A stretch of DNA of 64,000 nt. It comes from Proruminimicrobium sp963666965. GTDB lineage: Bacteria; Elusimicrobiota; Endomicrobiia; Endomicrobiales; Endomicrobiaceae. This document shows positions 21,201-22,466 of the stretch, in pieces. Positions within the stretch are counted from its first letter, which is position 1. Every line of letters begins with the position of its first letter. Below the pieces are notes generated by a model, which made no database searches, was not told the origin of the DNA, and saw only the letters and a list, made by a program, of their open reading frames with translations. A program made the translations under genes and the position numbers. The stretch is taken from contig OY762939.1 in the NCBI GenBank assembly GCA_963666965.1, positions 1,736,001 to 1,800,000 of the forward strand, written 5' to 3'.

Positions 21201-21797
21201 TATTAACAAACCGAATCTCTTTAAATTGTCAAAATATTCTTCCTTATTTTCCAAACCCTTGATAAGCTCAGATTTGCCTTTCATGCCGGAATAATATTCT
21301 GCTCCTGTTAAACGCCCTGCATCTAACAACTTATCCATTATTTCTTTTCTTAACTTTTCATCTTTACCGGCTATAAGCCATTTTGTATCTACCTGACCGT
21401 ATGCTCCTTCCAAATATACGTTCTTTACTCCGTATTTTGTATCAAACAACTCTATTATCTTGCTTATATTCTTCTGCACTTCGGCATGACTGTGAAGATC
21501 CTGAATATTTATAACAACCTTATCGCTGCCTAAATAATCGGCTGTTGTTATCTTGCCGTAGCTGTAAGGAAGATCAAAATCTTCAAAAATCTGTTTAAAC
21601 TGAGCTCCGGCTCTCCTGTTCTCCATAACTGACGCTACGGCCTGGCCGTATACAGACGTCAACAGAAAGCAGTTAATAACCAATATCGCCGTTATCTTCA
21701 TAAACGTGATGGATAACATGTAATCAGATATCGTGTTATAAACCGAAAGCATCTTCGCTCTCGTTATCCCTTCTAACAAATTTTTTATTATCTTCAT
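1..21797 (-). CDS. Giant multi-domain protein A (N-terminal 7,265 codons; C-terminus outside window)
   Basis: One minus-strand frame runs from an ATG at 21797 to the left edge without a stop. The start is supported by GGAGGAAG just upstream and by a hydrophobic segment at residues about 27-45. Approximate order by residue: ChaN/TIKI-like domain 80-530; two membrane helices 650-705; HELRH 822-826; SecA-like ATPase 910-1475; multi-helix membrane block 1720-2130; C39-like domain 2180-2335; Ala-rich repeats 2365-2500; GA-like, Pro/Glu/Thr and LysM-like repeats 2500-3140; fourteen 60-residue repeats 3145-3985; unassigned part 4100-6030, with one membrane helix near 5475 and a charged coiled coil near 5560-5615; membrane helices 6030-6180; GT48 core 6280-6790 followed by more membrane helices. 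I translated the leading ends, domain motifs and window edge; all lie in the same frame. Base composition and codon use look like the neighbours (many ATA and AGA). The overall function is unknown; a membrane-embedded, partly exported protein is inferred. Confidence 0.93.
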   Translation of the reverse strand, partial: MKIIKNLLEGITRAKMLSVYNTISDYMLSITFMKITAILVINCFLLTSVYGQAVASVMENRRAGAQFKQIFEDFDLPYSYGKITTADYLGSDKVVINIQDLHSHAEVQKNISKIIELFDTKYGVKNVYLEGAYGQVDTKWLIAGKDEKLRKEIMDKLLDAGRLTGAEYYSGMKGKSELIKGLENKEEYFDNLKRFGLLIDNQAEINAAIGEISNTVKQLQARYYNRQQKKIEELSAGYVSGDIDAKKYFVLMSKHAEKLGVDISKYENLSMYMNLMEQQKNIDYTRTTQELQMFVIKLKEVLPYNAYKMLVDSTENFQQMDKLYGYIIKLSRQYKLDLSVNFPELEKFFGYMELSQKINPLELIKEEQNFKDEINDKFAANVSEEEVVFLGNFVRYYSDYLTSKITSDDCKYYQANTDKFKSLWVKYVDNRQVASLEKYEEISDKFYSINFDRNGYFIGNMDGLAGSGTIENDKITGATELEKVMNSLKQAKEIYVVITGGFHTQGVSDLLAAKGITNIVITPNVTGDTKAAEETYYKIAREQSKINFQALAALNASQFKQADFENFVVDITQNLTDKGVKIEDIKKFLDDMQAGSQAEKRTVQITNIDGKNAIFGFYEDGVLKETVNMANGSIKKDAEQQLPKQKSQSSISKTLKTATGLSVFFAMATAVTLPILIFTGALPIVVIVTGLLTTTGAVAFLGVEKNLIGQQKVLLEAQMKAVQDKLIMSDTGKQQLLKDILNSLSESTRAKLLKEIGLSSIEQIDTLDNAAIDAIFALDGEGELFKVSKTGQLQANANLLRAFLDYDKNIKNKYLLETFVLHELRHIKYSWMPEIMIGFGDLNGYSSAVWMSLSNENIFGRIKTFIQKISDKDALSKQDKIEYGKSLEWASEVLGSGFVKMFQTRQEREYGKGAGNSNKTVRQIISAAIMVKNGIVELGTGAGKSDAFKLAVVKLLADGKDVLFLTNTADLAKRDIENIFQFVYANEDEMIKLGVIKTDEITKMPVDLQFGFIHESDNNKNVIYSWDRTGKKIIATTAQKQDVYKNARVVAGSSMSAFVWDREKDLKVKANERTITQKKWRLLIDELHRPLIQSANDTFTISEGNRENAEESAIYQRAANEIAASFDKSYYKIVGKRVKINTGKTAKIVQDFKNRVKIYGADAKDINDDEILAFIENSLTALYVYKAGRDYLISVTRVENKPDEKFVKVVLLDQTTMETRESVKMSNNLQLAVELVVAQKIQDSKEQEFLQYKGHKVIFSFESKQDLSMTVNAFLEDKDVIEGYSGATGTVDPYSVKALYGKDVIVLGSEDGAKPVQIAQFLTDSREVQFEKIAGTIKKIDAIDGDFTQTKTVTMIRVSNPGEAEKQKEDLEKNLSKERTSGRIYVITDPENLPVIPGTDIKPTKIEDAMKLLTAIPGMIIIGTNLIATGIDPMPQGNVERLAGINTVFDKDQTIWNQFKARIGRNSSKGFFIDILNLNDIDAEEMTEEDLAIIKSKIAQSHEVISDTEKQKQRTEQLISGINNISDAEKDFIASFMADSTNIFNDFAVENGIIKSYGKSQAIADSIRQIRDSYTNSELSGIMQIQRYGRDFWNVIKQYADARKAYDSDKWIETLFGMTRSELKAKYDTISDEDIDGLRDLMLKGLDAKWSDFANALSDANYNLGNVFKNEIFQSFSQFAELDQETEKVSLLSRVSDNFAANIQQQVYDESKGEVFKDIKTTVAKQQLSKNISKTSNKIAGNILKYSIMLVKGLIIGFAGITLMSVLTGVAAIGLSFTPAALIVAGCIFLMVLFNFAAQPLIEKINSELHRNGTNSALGKYASTGDSKYRKDAFKAYFNKLLSSVIQISSITAVGVLVLAVAFGTPVLLTTALISGVIAVLATIAFVVSNRNIVPNLQAVKNIKTTANSQQSKLSAISTAFMIGMIGLLAFIFLPAVVSISLPVSGLLAVAGIGLFLGAQYVLPKKLFNSGQSISQKTFLKYAGITLVTIVPAFVLVKIGVISLATIGVALSSLFPLMIVLGIVGVSFYVYKMKYINKPVENIKKTNKFANFIKIFSPLAAVGVAIAFSVIKGVALVTAITSMISPVGLMIGVSLAVVFVGLLFFEKTRPAAKLLLSVIGFATPLAGSAAQTERVKITQEIQEITQISQEIATTQKVTTEQQSRLETLLDIAAMPLNEKENLFAFIKNGGDIFNCASDAVSKVLKTTFSGSVAGGLYLSDAIAGNLFISGQNIYTSMQAMKEVLEQKTKKNYNGYKVDIAGLQEALSKQGDQVIALVEGGTILDNGEDHYIYMEVLPSGLISISDGNTLNEVSIDNLESYLKNTYNGWSAGEILTSKKLVNAQALNKETMLGLRGAEGEAPTAEEAADQAAADKAAADKAAADQAAADKAAADQAAADKAAADQAAADKAAADQAAADKAAADKAAADKAAADQAAADKAAADQAAAEKAAADQAAAEKAAADQAAAEKAAADQAAAEKAAADQAAEKAAADQAAAKATAIETIKNLNYLSSDQKSNFINKINSADSVDAINSIVQDAKSANQDAKTEQEAEAAKAEATPAPTEVAIETVISVVTPVDTIADVAVELTEEEATTPVVETPAESTQEPVQETPAVETPAESTQEPVQETPAVETPAESTQEPVQETPVVETPAEPTVQPTAEPQIIQQEETVNLDADKLSAKGSIDGLDNLTDSQKSDYKSQIDAATTLAEIEGILANAQQANKDAAQPLFDRSIGAVINALGITLPSGFSLSSSLTNSILSEEIQQGDTLQTWAARVAGLFSAEINAEIEQYNKSIQETPIDDAKAQAKLTIESLSFLTEEQKTNLKTQIDAAGSQPEINSIISQAQSDNSTAATSAKNTAKIIVDGLSYLSPDQTSDFKSQIDAAGSLSAIDSIISQAQQANDDASKDQLTITKNTAKGIIDGLIYLTPDQISDYKSQIDSASSKTDIDTIVAQAQQTNNDAAAAQIAAAKETAKSVIDGLNLTTEQISDFKSQIDAAGSLADIDSILSQAKSAQLQVLKKQAQDTIDAMQYLTAEQKTTYKSQIEAATNQEQINAVLDEAQKANDEAGKNIFEKSVSAVIEALGITLPSGFVLSTSLADRILAQEVLPGDTLQTWAARVAGLFSAEINAEIEAYNNSQDREAEKIDALGSLKYHMDNKNYGDMQHYIDLLESKYSDILTQADKDLIAQAKAILASSEVQREIAKNKDIGSLQYHINNKNYGDMQHYINLLESNYSDILTQSDKDLIAQAKAILASPEAQQEAAKNDAIGSLKYHMDNKNYGDMQHYIYLLESNYSGILTQSDKDLIAQAKAILASPEAQQEAAKNDAIGSLKYHMDNKNYGDMQHYINLLESNYSDILTQSDKDLIAQAKAILASSEAQREIAKNKDIGSLQYHMNNKNYGDIKYYVDLLESNYSDILTQSDKDLIAQAKAILASPEAQQESTKADAIGSLKYHMDNKNYGDMQHYIDLLESKYADILTQSDKDLIAQAKAILASSEAQREIAKNKDIGSLQYHINNKNYGDMQHYIDLLESKYADILTQADKDLIAQAKAILASSEVQREIAKNKDIGSLQYHINNKNYGDMQHYIDLLESKYSDILTQADKDLIAQAKAILASSEVQREIAKNKDIGSLQYHINNKNYGDMQHYIDLLESKYADILTQADKDLIAQAKAILASSAVQREIAKSKDVGSLQYHINNKNYGDMQHYIDLLESKYADILTQADKDLIAQAKAILASSAVQREIAKSKDVGSLQYHINNKNYGDMKYYIDLLESTYGDILTQADKNIIQQAKDILSSPEVRRELEKMQAIEDLKYHINNKNYGDMAYYLGILEKYSDILTAADKAIIKQAQDILADPAVQNQIAKDKAIKSLQFFIDKADKNKDDYGHIAFWIAEAKKYASILTDADKALIAKGEAIVNEYNNSPAAKKEEAVGSLRFFVEKSNKSAADYGHIAYWIEQLEKFYPSLLTSDDKALIARAKNVLNQGRAQMLQDIMNRVSNNTIRVSDWLAMWGFIRELSGVSGYEDLVAKATKLANSVKFKQETDLKSADILKHMIEEKMISVGSNWTQTNKNIIFGWLAALDAVDGGKYDQFISDIKNFMDQFRQQDFAWFIKMIKDIFGIATKLSRRGDFVEFTYKGVYFKIYGYKGANQPITAQELRNLKKATDTVVSIFGDKVDKIEWVSDKTGGYFKFTYQGIPMKIYPFDKNGNYDSKFMDNLNIKNMDLLITIHKWLVSNGYAYSFGWNGEFNKEYVESISYIIWDEKGNLRSGIFNADGSINYAYLKKYMDALVYNQPRTAWADANNSGVQIKVFGPEIDAMYDILNGYIKDGQDIKLFGAKYFTQERTVTENGVTYIRREVLVVNNLRKLENGQYIFSVQKIYQEKKAGDNDYYTLGSETYTFYNGEAYKIYLSESAQAALEKSYEFLDISFDKESGFEQSLDNFFRKDSFVNLADLVVDLEYAAQTERIFTGIEIKGKDGQVVTGSIKCTKSGDKYRFVFTSNDGKTTVTGIVDANLHSMGSYITSGLYMPETKKTVNGIAIYPVMVVPINDENGNISADLMKQIGFSNNAKDYGELELDILYKGTHLTRLYGQNTEFNRTLRIMWNNKINEAIATGIPNFEFSFPVEVIGNMPAGTDSNEFLSQNNLARNAAGEIYSVNDISIGEVSLETISLDNPDEYDKLISVNETSSDGLIHKGTIYGVVLAKDENGNPKVDINGNPVYTMVKQVATFNNYRYDADNKTFAQFKTEMQANGLDLTRIENCLANENKNGVKFNIDFENITWSQKLMPNGVVIWEGFFRSKYPVIRVTNGHVTFTEYSVEVGKDGLADYSVEEIADYANVGLTEQINVVETEKNFFEKVWAFIVKLFGGTVKDEEAIISKDINITFSKTFSLEVWDLVKNDQQFLNNVNKIFAYELGTNTFTAGSEVTMDQLNVLFEIFGSGMFDENGAINMTKFNQTVKNINDMGSMGYTVKQNEPIKLETAFQNMAGNSAAQLPQEVKAALAQVYVNGAPIDLASARFVPTEKSSVPLGDRAVVYNVLGDAKNIITVQYSADGKRIDSIKVNTEFNENGDPIAGYNIVYSDKYGYEVSGTYRAVGYVQMDEIIDSQVVDQFEFYRKERLGLTEGTTIYDVIDTNVTSDTQLVKLVSTPRILTGDGQYTQISGDPINVYIKQDGFVKSKELIKQYGNGDVTVSLWNLTQGTEQIRIIDTDGTVSTRNVALGIQPGYFVIKPESEKGELVVYQAKAEDERFNGEDCFEYEVFYHQLKRNSIYTTSGKLVGERYLRVVSQVMAGILGTAVLPTEKITLSDGRTITTGLETVYYDPTNMAFERAVNSILVLSEEQMNTMLKKGWQTNTELWDLLKIKQIGTDSVTGKPVYELEDKSGYEYTFTTVAKSDEVGIKFNFWAGIPEIVKSVFNIGKQEQVIRVVTTDSEGLDVSVKNKIAKIYKNGEQINQYSIGLFRSWLERSVPSIKILGIIFGAIILATSLTGRISGSAEKKRLNKKSVRGKAKEEIKGSDKEKLIEEFTEDFAKGNVGDMGVLLYALTGVDYNFGNRALAEEQRSALESQLKGINAQLDNKQISAEDRGKLEKDKEAAEKELENVNKEIARMDRQEKGSAEDNIVSRQEAIKEALNKIAEENNIETAAQLRELAGRMIQSSLAVYVENWLKENKELGDWFNSSTYRGDVARLISDNKYKTLLQVQEFIVKGYINSIPNFGDIHDNKDKSGKFAKEELGSKIVRQLAIGRSIDDIIRIELGNYINDLWIEPIRGKSQSINDLSLRDLFIWYKIQEETHIFANNNSSLKFYIGYTVLKGIRNNDPRFIKNENIDFENFVNKEIIRWSMVLVNINNEKNNPILKAMMTLQKQERVPLKDQILIDEIEDYFRTPGFIDWYENGIAGENNGKTGRELVDEYIFEQELKIGLLNNTPADIVNILQMDLDNLRDVAEINEKIIKKLFRPDIIQGLRLNDNEQFRNKTIQMLKDVKEAIGTNKTAVEVYQANAKKHYTVFDKEKRMTKTYHDLAGGFAGFKGLISLIDNYKWIFAPIIAISTVTMAGMLLTSGIAVGAVVGAVAGVLVFYVGLIIAVKFIKNKLAKDSMGETDKQWKPINSEDTQLVKDRLNSASNIKTKKRSAVTTTVMLAIKAGWNLLVWSWIGVPLMTLFTASWPALTVGAISFAPVLGVLALAAIVLFFLVDIFGFFYIWEAAIGWIVAAKDQVSNIYNWKGLLKNRKIMVNGIKTELSAFEAGKERFKEYLLPKYVTGNDGYKRLMTEDEKETAWIKHWNMIVDQWAKDKKITPEERARLRYEFDVDGDNYLKISDIRHSPDLSQPVRNKEIQDRVCHYFSTLFMDLESTPEWERMRMFSVVTPCYEEVIMYAWADKDDEDLEGIFTRNKNGFTLLNEQISIYPDEWENFIMLLAEETDPVTGERKYSDEELAELKTLLDPANKGKIPNITNEELQQEIRFWVSYRYQPLARTVRGIMNYRQTYEFYARVNYPTKESLGKETAEEYESALDAKIDEKFEYIVGLQVFGKQSKDDAPAANKQKALDAVRLLGMYPKLKIAYLDGPKAVLLRKQDVTVDGRKIIISPEVEYIQLEGGWIFAQGKPINQNSLMKFVRGETVQFMDMNQDMDLEETFKQPGLITRFDRNQRLAMLGFPERIYTDKSSPTGTAHAFADRVFNTITQRVLNWHGVRFHYGHPDFLNVADVRNLGLIMPTNVNEDIQGAYKAKLFGQEIENNETMRAAKGREGVYVGLLGINDKFVSGAWQQAMTRYMYRMNNSGSIGYAKQFMHFMGALGYYIKKIFIPFILAANSVVILVLGISFYVSFPSVLTFGILSVLFSQAITIPGLVQMIKEKGLIRGTAYFFKIWPTLMAAYGSLLLTAFSRSTIVKTLKGFGDYVQTGRLFGRTTRPIITNKILEEAKLASASTFSLSQRSITLTVVLNVCNIIGFLLWANPGMWWSVFVLLMPIMSILTPALFNPASTPVQTKIKDWDLKNEEDTVAINKSNKFFKTSVPLLTTIIAVGLIFINPAFTLGAFISWFAVYFGVPGIIFGLIFKIFPGLKKAIEKFYTQKTKDGQIRGEQFGWAFIGMVMFGQTSIVEKDDKGAESVKNLSYRQSFNTGFSMMILKPLLHAISAIVFWASTAAYLVKKNIFKKDPNKYDFGFGVVRHNDLKPTASIIRTTLILAGFGLTAFGALGAVMGLGLVFGVWMFSTASGIGKNIADKKMNGEKYFGKFIIEFFTDKSRMNEGSLIYVMGLI
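3700..9450 (-). other. Unassigned central part of giant A
   Basis: About 1,900 residues without a family I recognise. From 9450 down to about 5460 the translation is rich in short beta-type runs with many Tyr, Thr, Asn and Gly and recurring phrases such as F-x-Y-x-G, reminiscent of surface beta-sandwich stretches. A hydrophobic helix lies near 5400-5330, followed by a Lys/Glu coiled coil near 5110-4950 and then mostly charged helical sequence to 3700. I see no catalytic motif. The beta-rich part before the helix and the helical part after it could lie on opposite sides of a membrane, which would leave GT48 on the cytoplasmic side. Confidence 0.5.
9840..12360 (-). repeat. Fourteen tandem 180-bp (60-residue) repeats
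   Basis: From 10381 to 12360 there are exactly eleven units of 180 bases with no indels, preceded on the left by one diverged in-register unit (10201-10380) and two older, less regular ones (about 9840-10200). The translated unit contains the blocks YHINNKNYGDMQHYI, LLESKYADILTQADKD and LIAQAKAILASSE. It looks like a two- or three-helix solenoid repeat; I do not recognise the family. Adjacent units around 10500-10860 are identical over most of their length, which points to recent duplication or gene conversion. Confidence 0.9.
12380..12600 (-). repeat. LysM-like module, copy 2
   Basis: About 75 residues containing ALGITLPSGF, then GDTLQTWAARVAGLFSAEIN. It is nearly identical to the copy at 13400-13615. 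The phrase PGDTLQTWA resembles the start of a LysM peptidoglycan-binding module, but the rest is not typical, so only the duplication is certain. Confidence 0.55.
12610..13390 (-). repeat. Five GA-module-like three-helix repeats
   Basis: Five consecutive units of about 50 residues share the pattern I-x-x-L-x-x-L-x-x-x-Q-x-x-x-(F/Y)-x-x-x-I-x-x-A, for example IDGLIYLTPDQISDYKSQID followed by a DIDTI-x-x-QAQQ helix. This is the pattern of GA modules (PF01468-like) in large surface proteins such as staphylococcal Ebh. The family match is by eye; ligand binding cannot be read from it. Confidence 0.6.
13400..13615 (-). repeat. LysM-like module, copy 1
   Basis: First copy in protein order of the duplicated ALGITLPSGF ... 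GDTLQTWAARVAGLFSAEIN block (second copy 12380-12600). Both copies are followed by a Tyr/Asn-rich linker, so the unit appears to have been duplicated together with flanking GA-like modules. Confidence 0.55.
13640..13790 (-). repeat. Single GA-module-like repeat
   Basis: One more unit of the GA-like pattern (IDGLDNLTDSQKSDYKSQID ... AEIEGIL), separated from the five-unit block by LysM-like copy 1. Confidence 0.55.
13856..14010 (-). repeat. Three 51-bp (17-residue) Pro/Glu/Thr repeats
   Basis: Three nearly identical 51-base units encode a 17-residue phrase, ETPAESTQEPVQETPAV. This is an extended, probably flexible spacer between the Ala-rich/GA-like part and the LysM-like part. A unit this short is prone to copy-number change. 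Confidence 0.85.
14170..14310 (-). repeat. GA-module-like repeat next to the Ala-rich tract
   Basis: The translation contains IKNLNYLSSDQKSNFINKIN followed by a VDAINSIV helix, matching the GA-like pattern of the units at 12610-13390. It directly follows the Ala-rich pentapeptide tract in protein order. Confidence 0.5.
14310..14705 (-). repeat. Ala-rich pentapeptide repeat tract
   Basis: About 26 units of 15 bases encode a five-residue repeat ADKAA / ADQAA / AEKAA, predicted to form a long charged alanine helix or coiled coil. Because the tract lacks stop codons in several frames it also produces Leu/Pro-rich and Gln-rich phantom frames, which I do not consider genes. Confidence 0.9.
14800..15260 (-). 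other. C39-like Cys-His-Asp domain of giant A
   Basis: FNCASDA places a Cys at residue 2195, and EDHYIYMEVLPSGLISISDG places a His at 2289 with an Asp 16 residues later. This is the order and approximate spacing of C39-type papain-fold peptidases, which cleave leader peptides or act in related maturation. The oxyanion-hole Gln usual before the Cys is not evident. The same signature occurs in giant B (52090-52510). Confidence 0.5.
15400..16650 (-). other. Multi-helix membrane block of giant A
   Basis: About 410 residues with many long hydrophobic runs, for example GISLPVSGLLAVAGIGLFLG-type and IGVALSSLFPLMIVLGIVGV, separated by short Lys/Asn-rich loops such as KNIKTTANSQQSK. The exact helix number needs a predictor. 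It separates the SecA-like ATPase from the C39-like domain. Confidence 0.75.
17380..19080 (-). other. SecA-like SF2 ATPase domain of giant A
   Basis: Helicase-type motifs occur in order: RQIISAAIMVKNGIVELGTG then AGKS (Walker A Lys 944; SecA has EMKTGEGKT), LLIDELHRP (Walker B, Asp 1085), YSGATGTVDP (motif III; SecA LSGMTGT), IIGTNLIATGIDP (motif V; SecA ATNMAGRGTDI) and FKARIGRNS (motif VI Arg 1465). The domain is clearly of the SecA/DEAD type, but no preprotein cross-linking or C-terminal zinc finger is recognisable. A motor acting on polypeptide is inferred by analogy only. Confidence 0.75.
19260..19400 (-). other. HExxH motif in giant A
   Basis: LETFVLHELRHIKYSWMPEI gives a zincin-type H-E-x-x-H at residues 822-826, between two membrane helices and the ATPase domain. 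A third zinc ligand is not evident. It could be a metallopeptidase site or chance. Confidence 0.35.
20200..21560 (-). other. ChaN/TIKI-like domain of giant A
   Basis: INIQDLHSHAEVQKNISKII near residue 92-111, then VKNVYLEGAYG near residue 120, and IYVVITGGFHTQGVSDLLA near residue 495. The paired acidic/His motif at the start and GGFHT near the end are the hallmark of the ChaN/TIKI (EreA-like) fold, here with a long helical insertion between. Members bind haem or act as metalloproteases; activity here is unknown. Confidence 0.5.
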
Positions 21798-21806
21798 TCT
21801 TCCTCC

Positions 21807-21832
21807 ATTTTGCGCTTTTTAAAACGCAAAAT
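21807..21832 (-). promoter_or_regulatory. Small hairpin abutting the giant A ribosome-binding site
   Basis: An eight-base inverted repeat (ATTTTGCG / CGCAAAAT, 10-base loop) ends exactly where the GGAGGAAG Shine-Dalgarno (21806-21799) begins. Its outer two bases are shared with the larger hairpin upstream. It could tune initiation of giant A. Confidence 0.4.
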
Positions 21833-21859
21833 AGCTCGGCTTTATTCAAGCCGAGCTAT
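21831..21859 (-). terminator. Hairpin terminator or attenuator before giant A
   Basis: A perfect 12-bp stem (ATAGCTCGGCTT / AAGCCGAGCTAT, 5-base loop) followed on the minus strand by ATTTTGCGTTTT. It contains the stop codon of the upstream small gene and lies only 34 bases before the giant A start, leaving little room for a promoter after it. Confidence 0.65.
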
Positions 21860-22446
21860 CTTATTATTTGTATTTTTTTTATAAAAATATGATCATCGCC
21901 GCCCATGTTTCTTCTCATCAGCATGAGCATAAGCATCATTAATATTATATTTATAGTTATAAATTCTTGCGACAATCGCGGTTTATCTCTCTCAAGCTTC
22001 TCTACCGCGTTTATCAAGACTCTGTCTTCTGCCTGCTGCCTATTTACAACTCCAAAACCGTATTTCGCTTTAAGATTCTCGCCGCCGGTCTTATTCGCAC
22101 CGGTCATTATCGAGTATCCTGCCGACGCACGGCCGCTGCTGCCCTCTTCTTTCTTGCCGCTCTTACCGCTCTTGCCGCTTTTCGCATCTTTATTTACAGC
22201 ACCAGTTTCTCTTGTTTCCGTAAACATCTTTGATATCGCATTTACAGGCAGCGTTGATATCGCAAAAAACTGCGACATTATCGTGTCTGCTGTAACTTTG
22301 ACTGAGTCCGTAAAACCGATATTTATATTCGAAAAACTTATTGATTCGGCAGAACTTGCTATAACGCAAAAAACTATCGCATATGCAATAAGCTTATGCA
22401 ATACTTTAATATTGTTTTTAGAAAAGTGTTTCATAAATATCATCAT
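21856..22446 (-). CDS. Small exported protein with Gly/Ser/Lys linker, unknown function
   Basis: 196 residues. I chose the ATG at 22446 because AGGG lies seven bases upstream; an in-frame GTG at 22452 is possible. A hydrophobic N-terminal segment (AYAIVFCVIASSAES) looks like a signal peptide. Then come a low-complexity KSGKSGKSGKKEEGSSGR linker, a charged part, and a Met/Leu/Ile-rich membrane segment near the C-terminus (ITINIILMMLMLMLM). I recognise no family. It sits 20 bases after the YD-repeat gene and directly before giant A in the same direction, so it is probably part of the giant A operon and might help insert or anchor the giant protein; that is inference. Confidence 0.7.
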   Translation of the reverse strand: MMIFMKHFSKNNIKVLHKLIAYAIVFCVIASSAESISFSNINIGFTDSVKVTADTIMSQFFAISTLPVNAISKMFTETRETGAVNKDAKSGKSGKSGKKEEGSSGRASAGYSIMTGANKTGGENLKAKYGFGVVNRQQAEDRVLINAVEKLERDKPRLSQEFITINIILMMLMLMLMRRNMGGDDHIFIKKIQIIR

Positions 22447-22466
22447 AAACACACCCTGTCTTCTTT

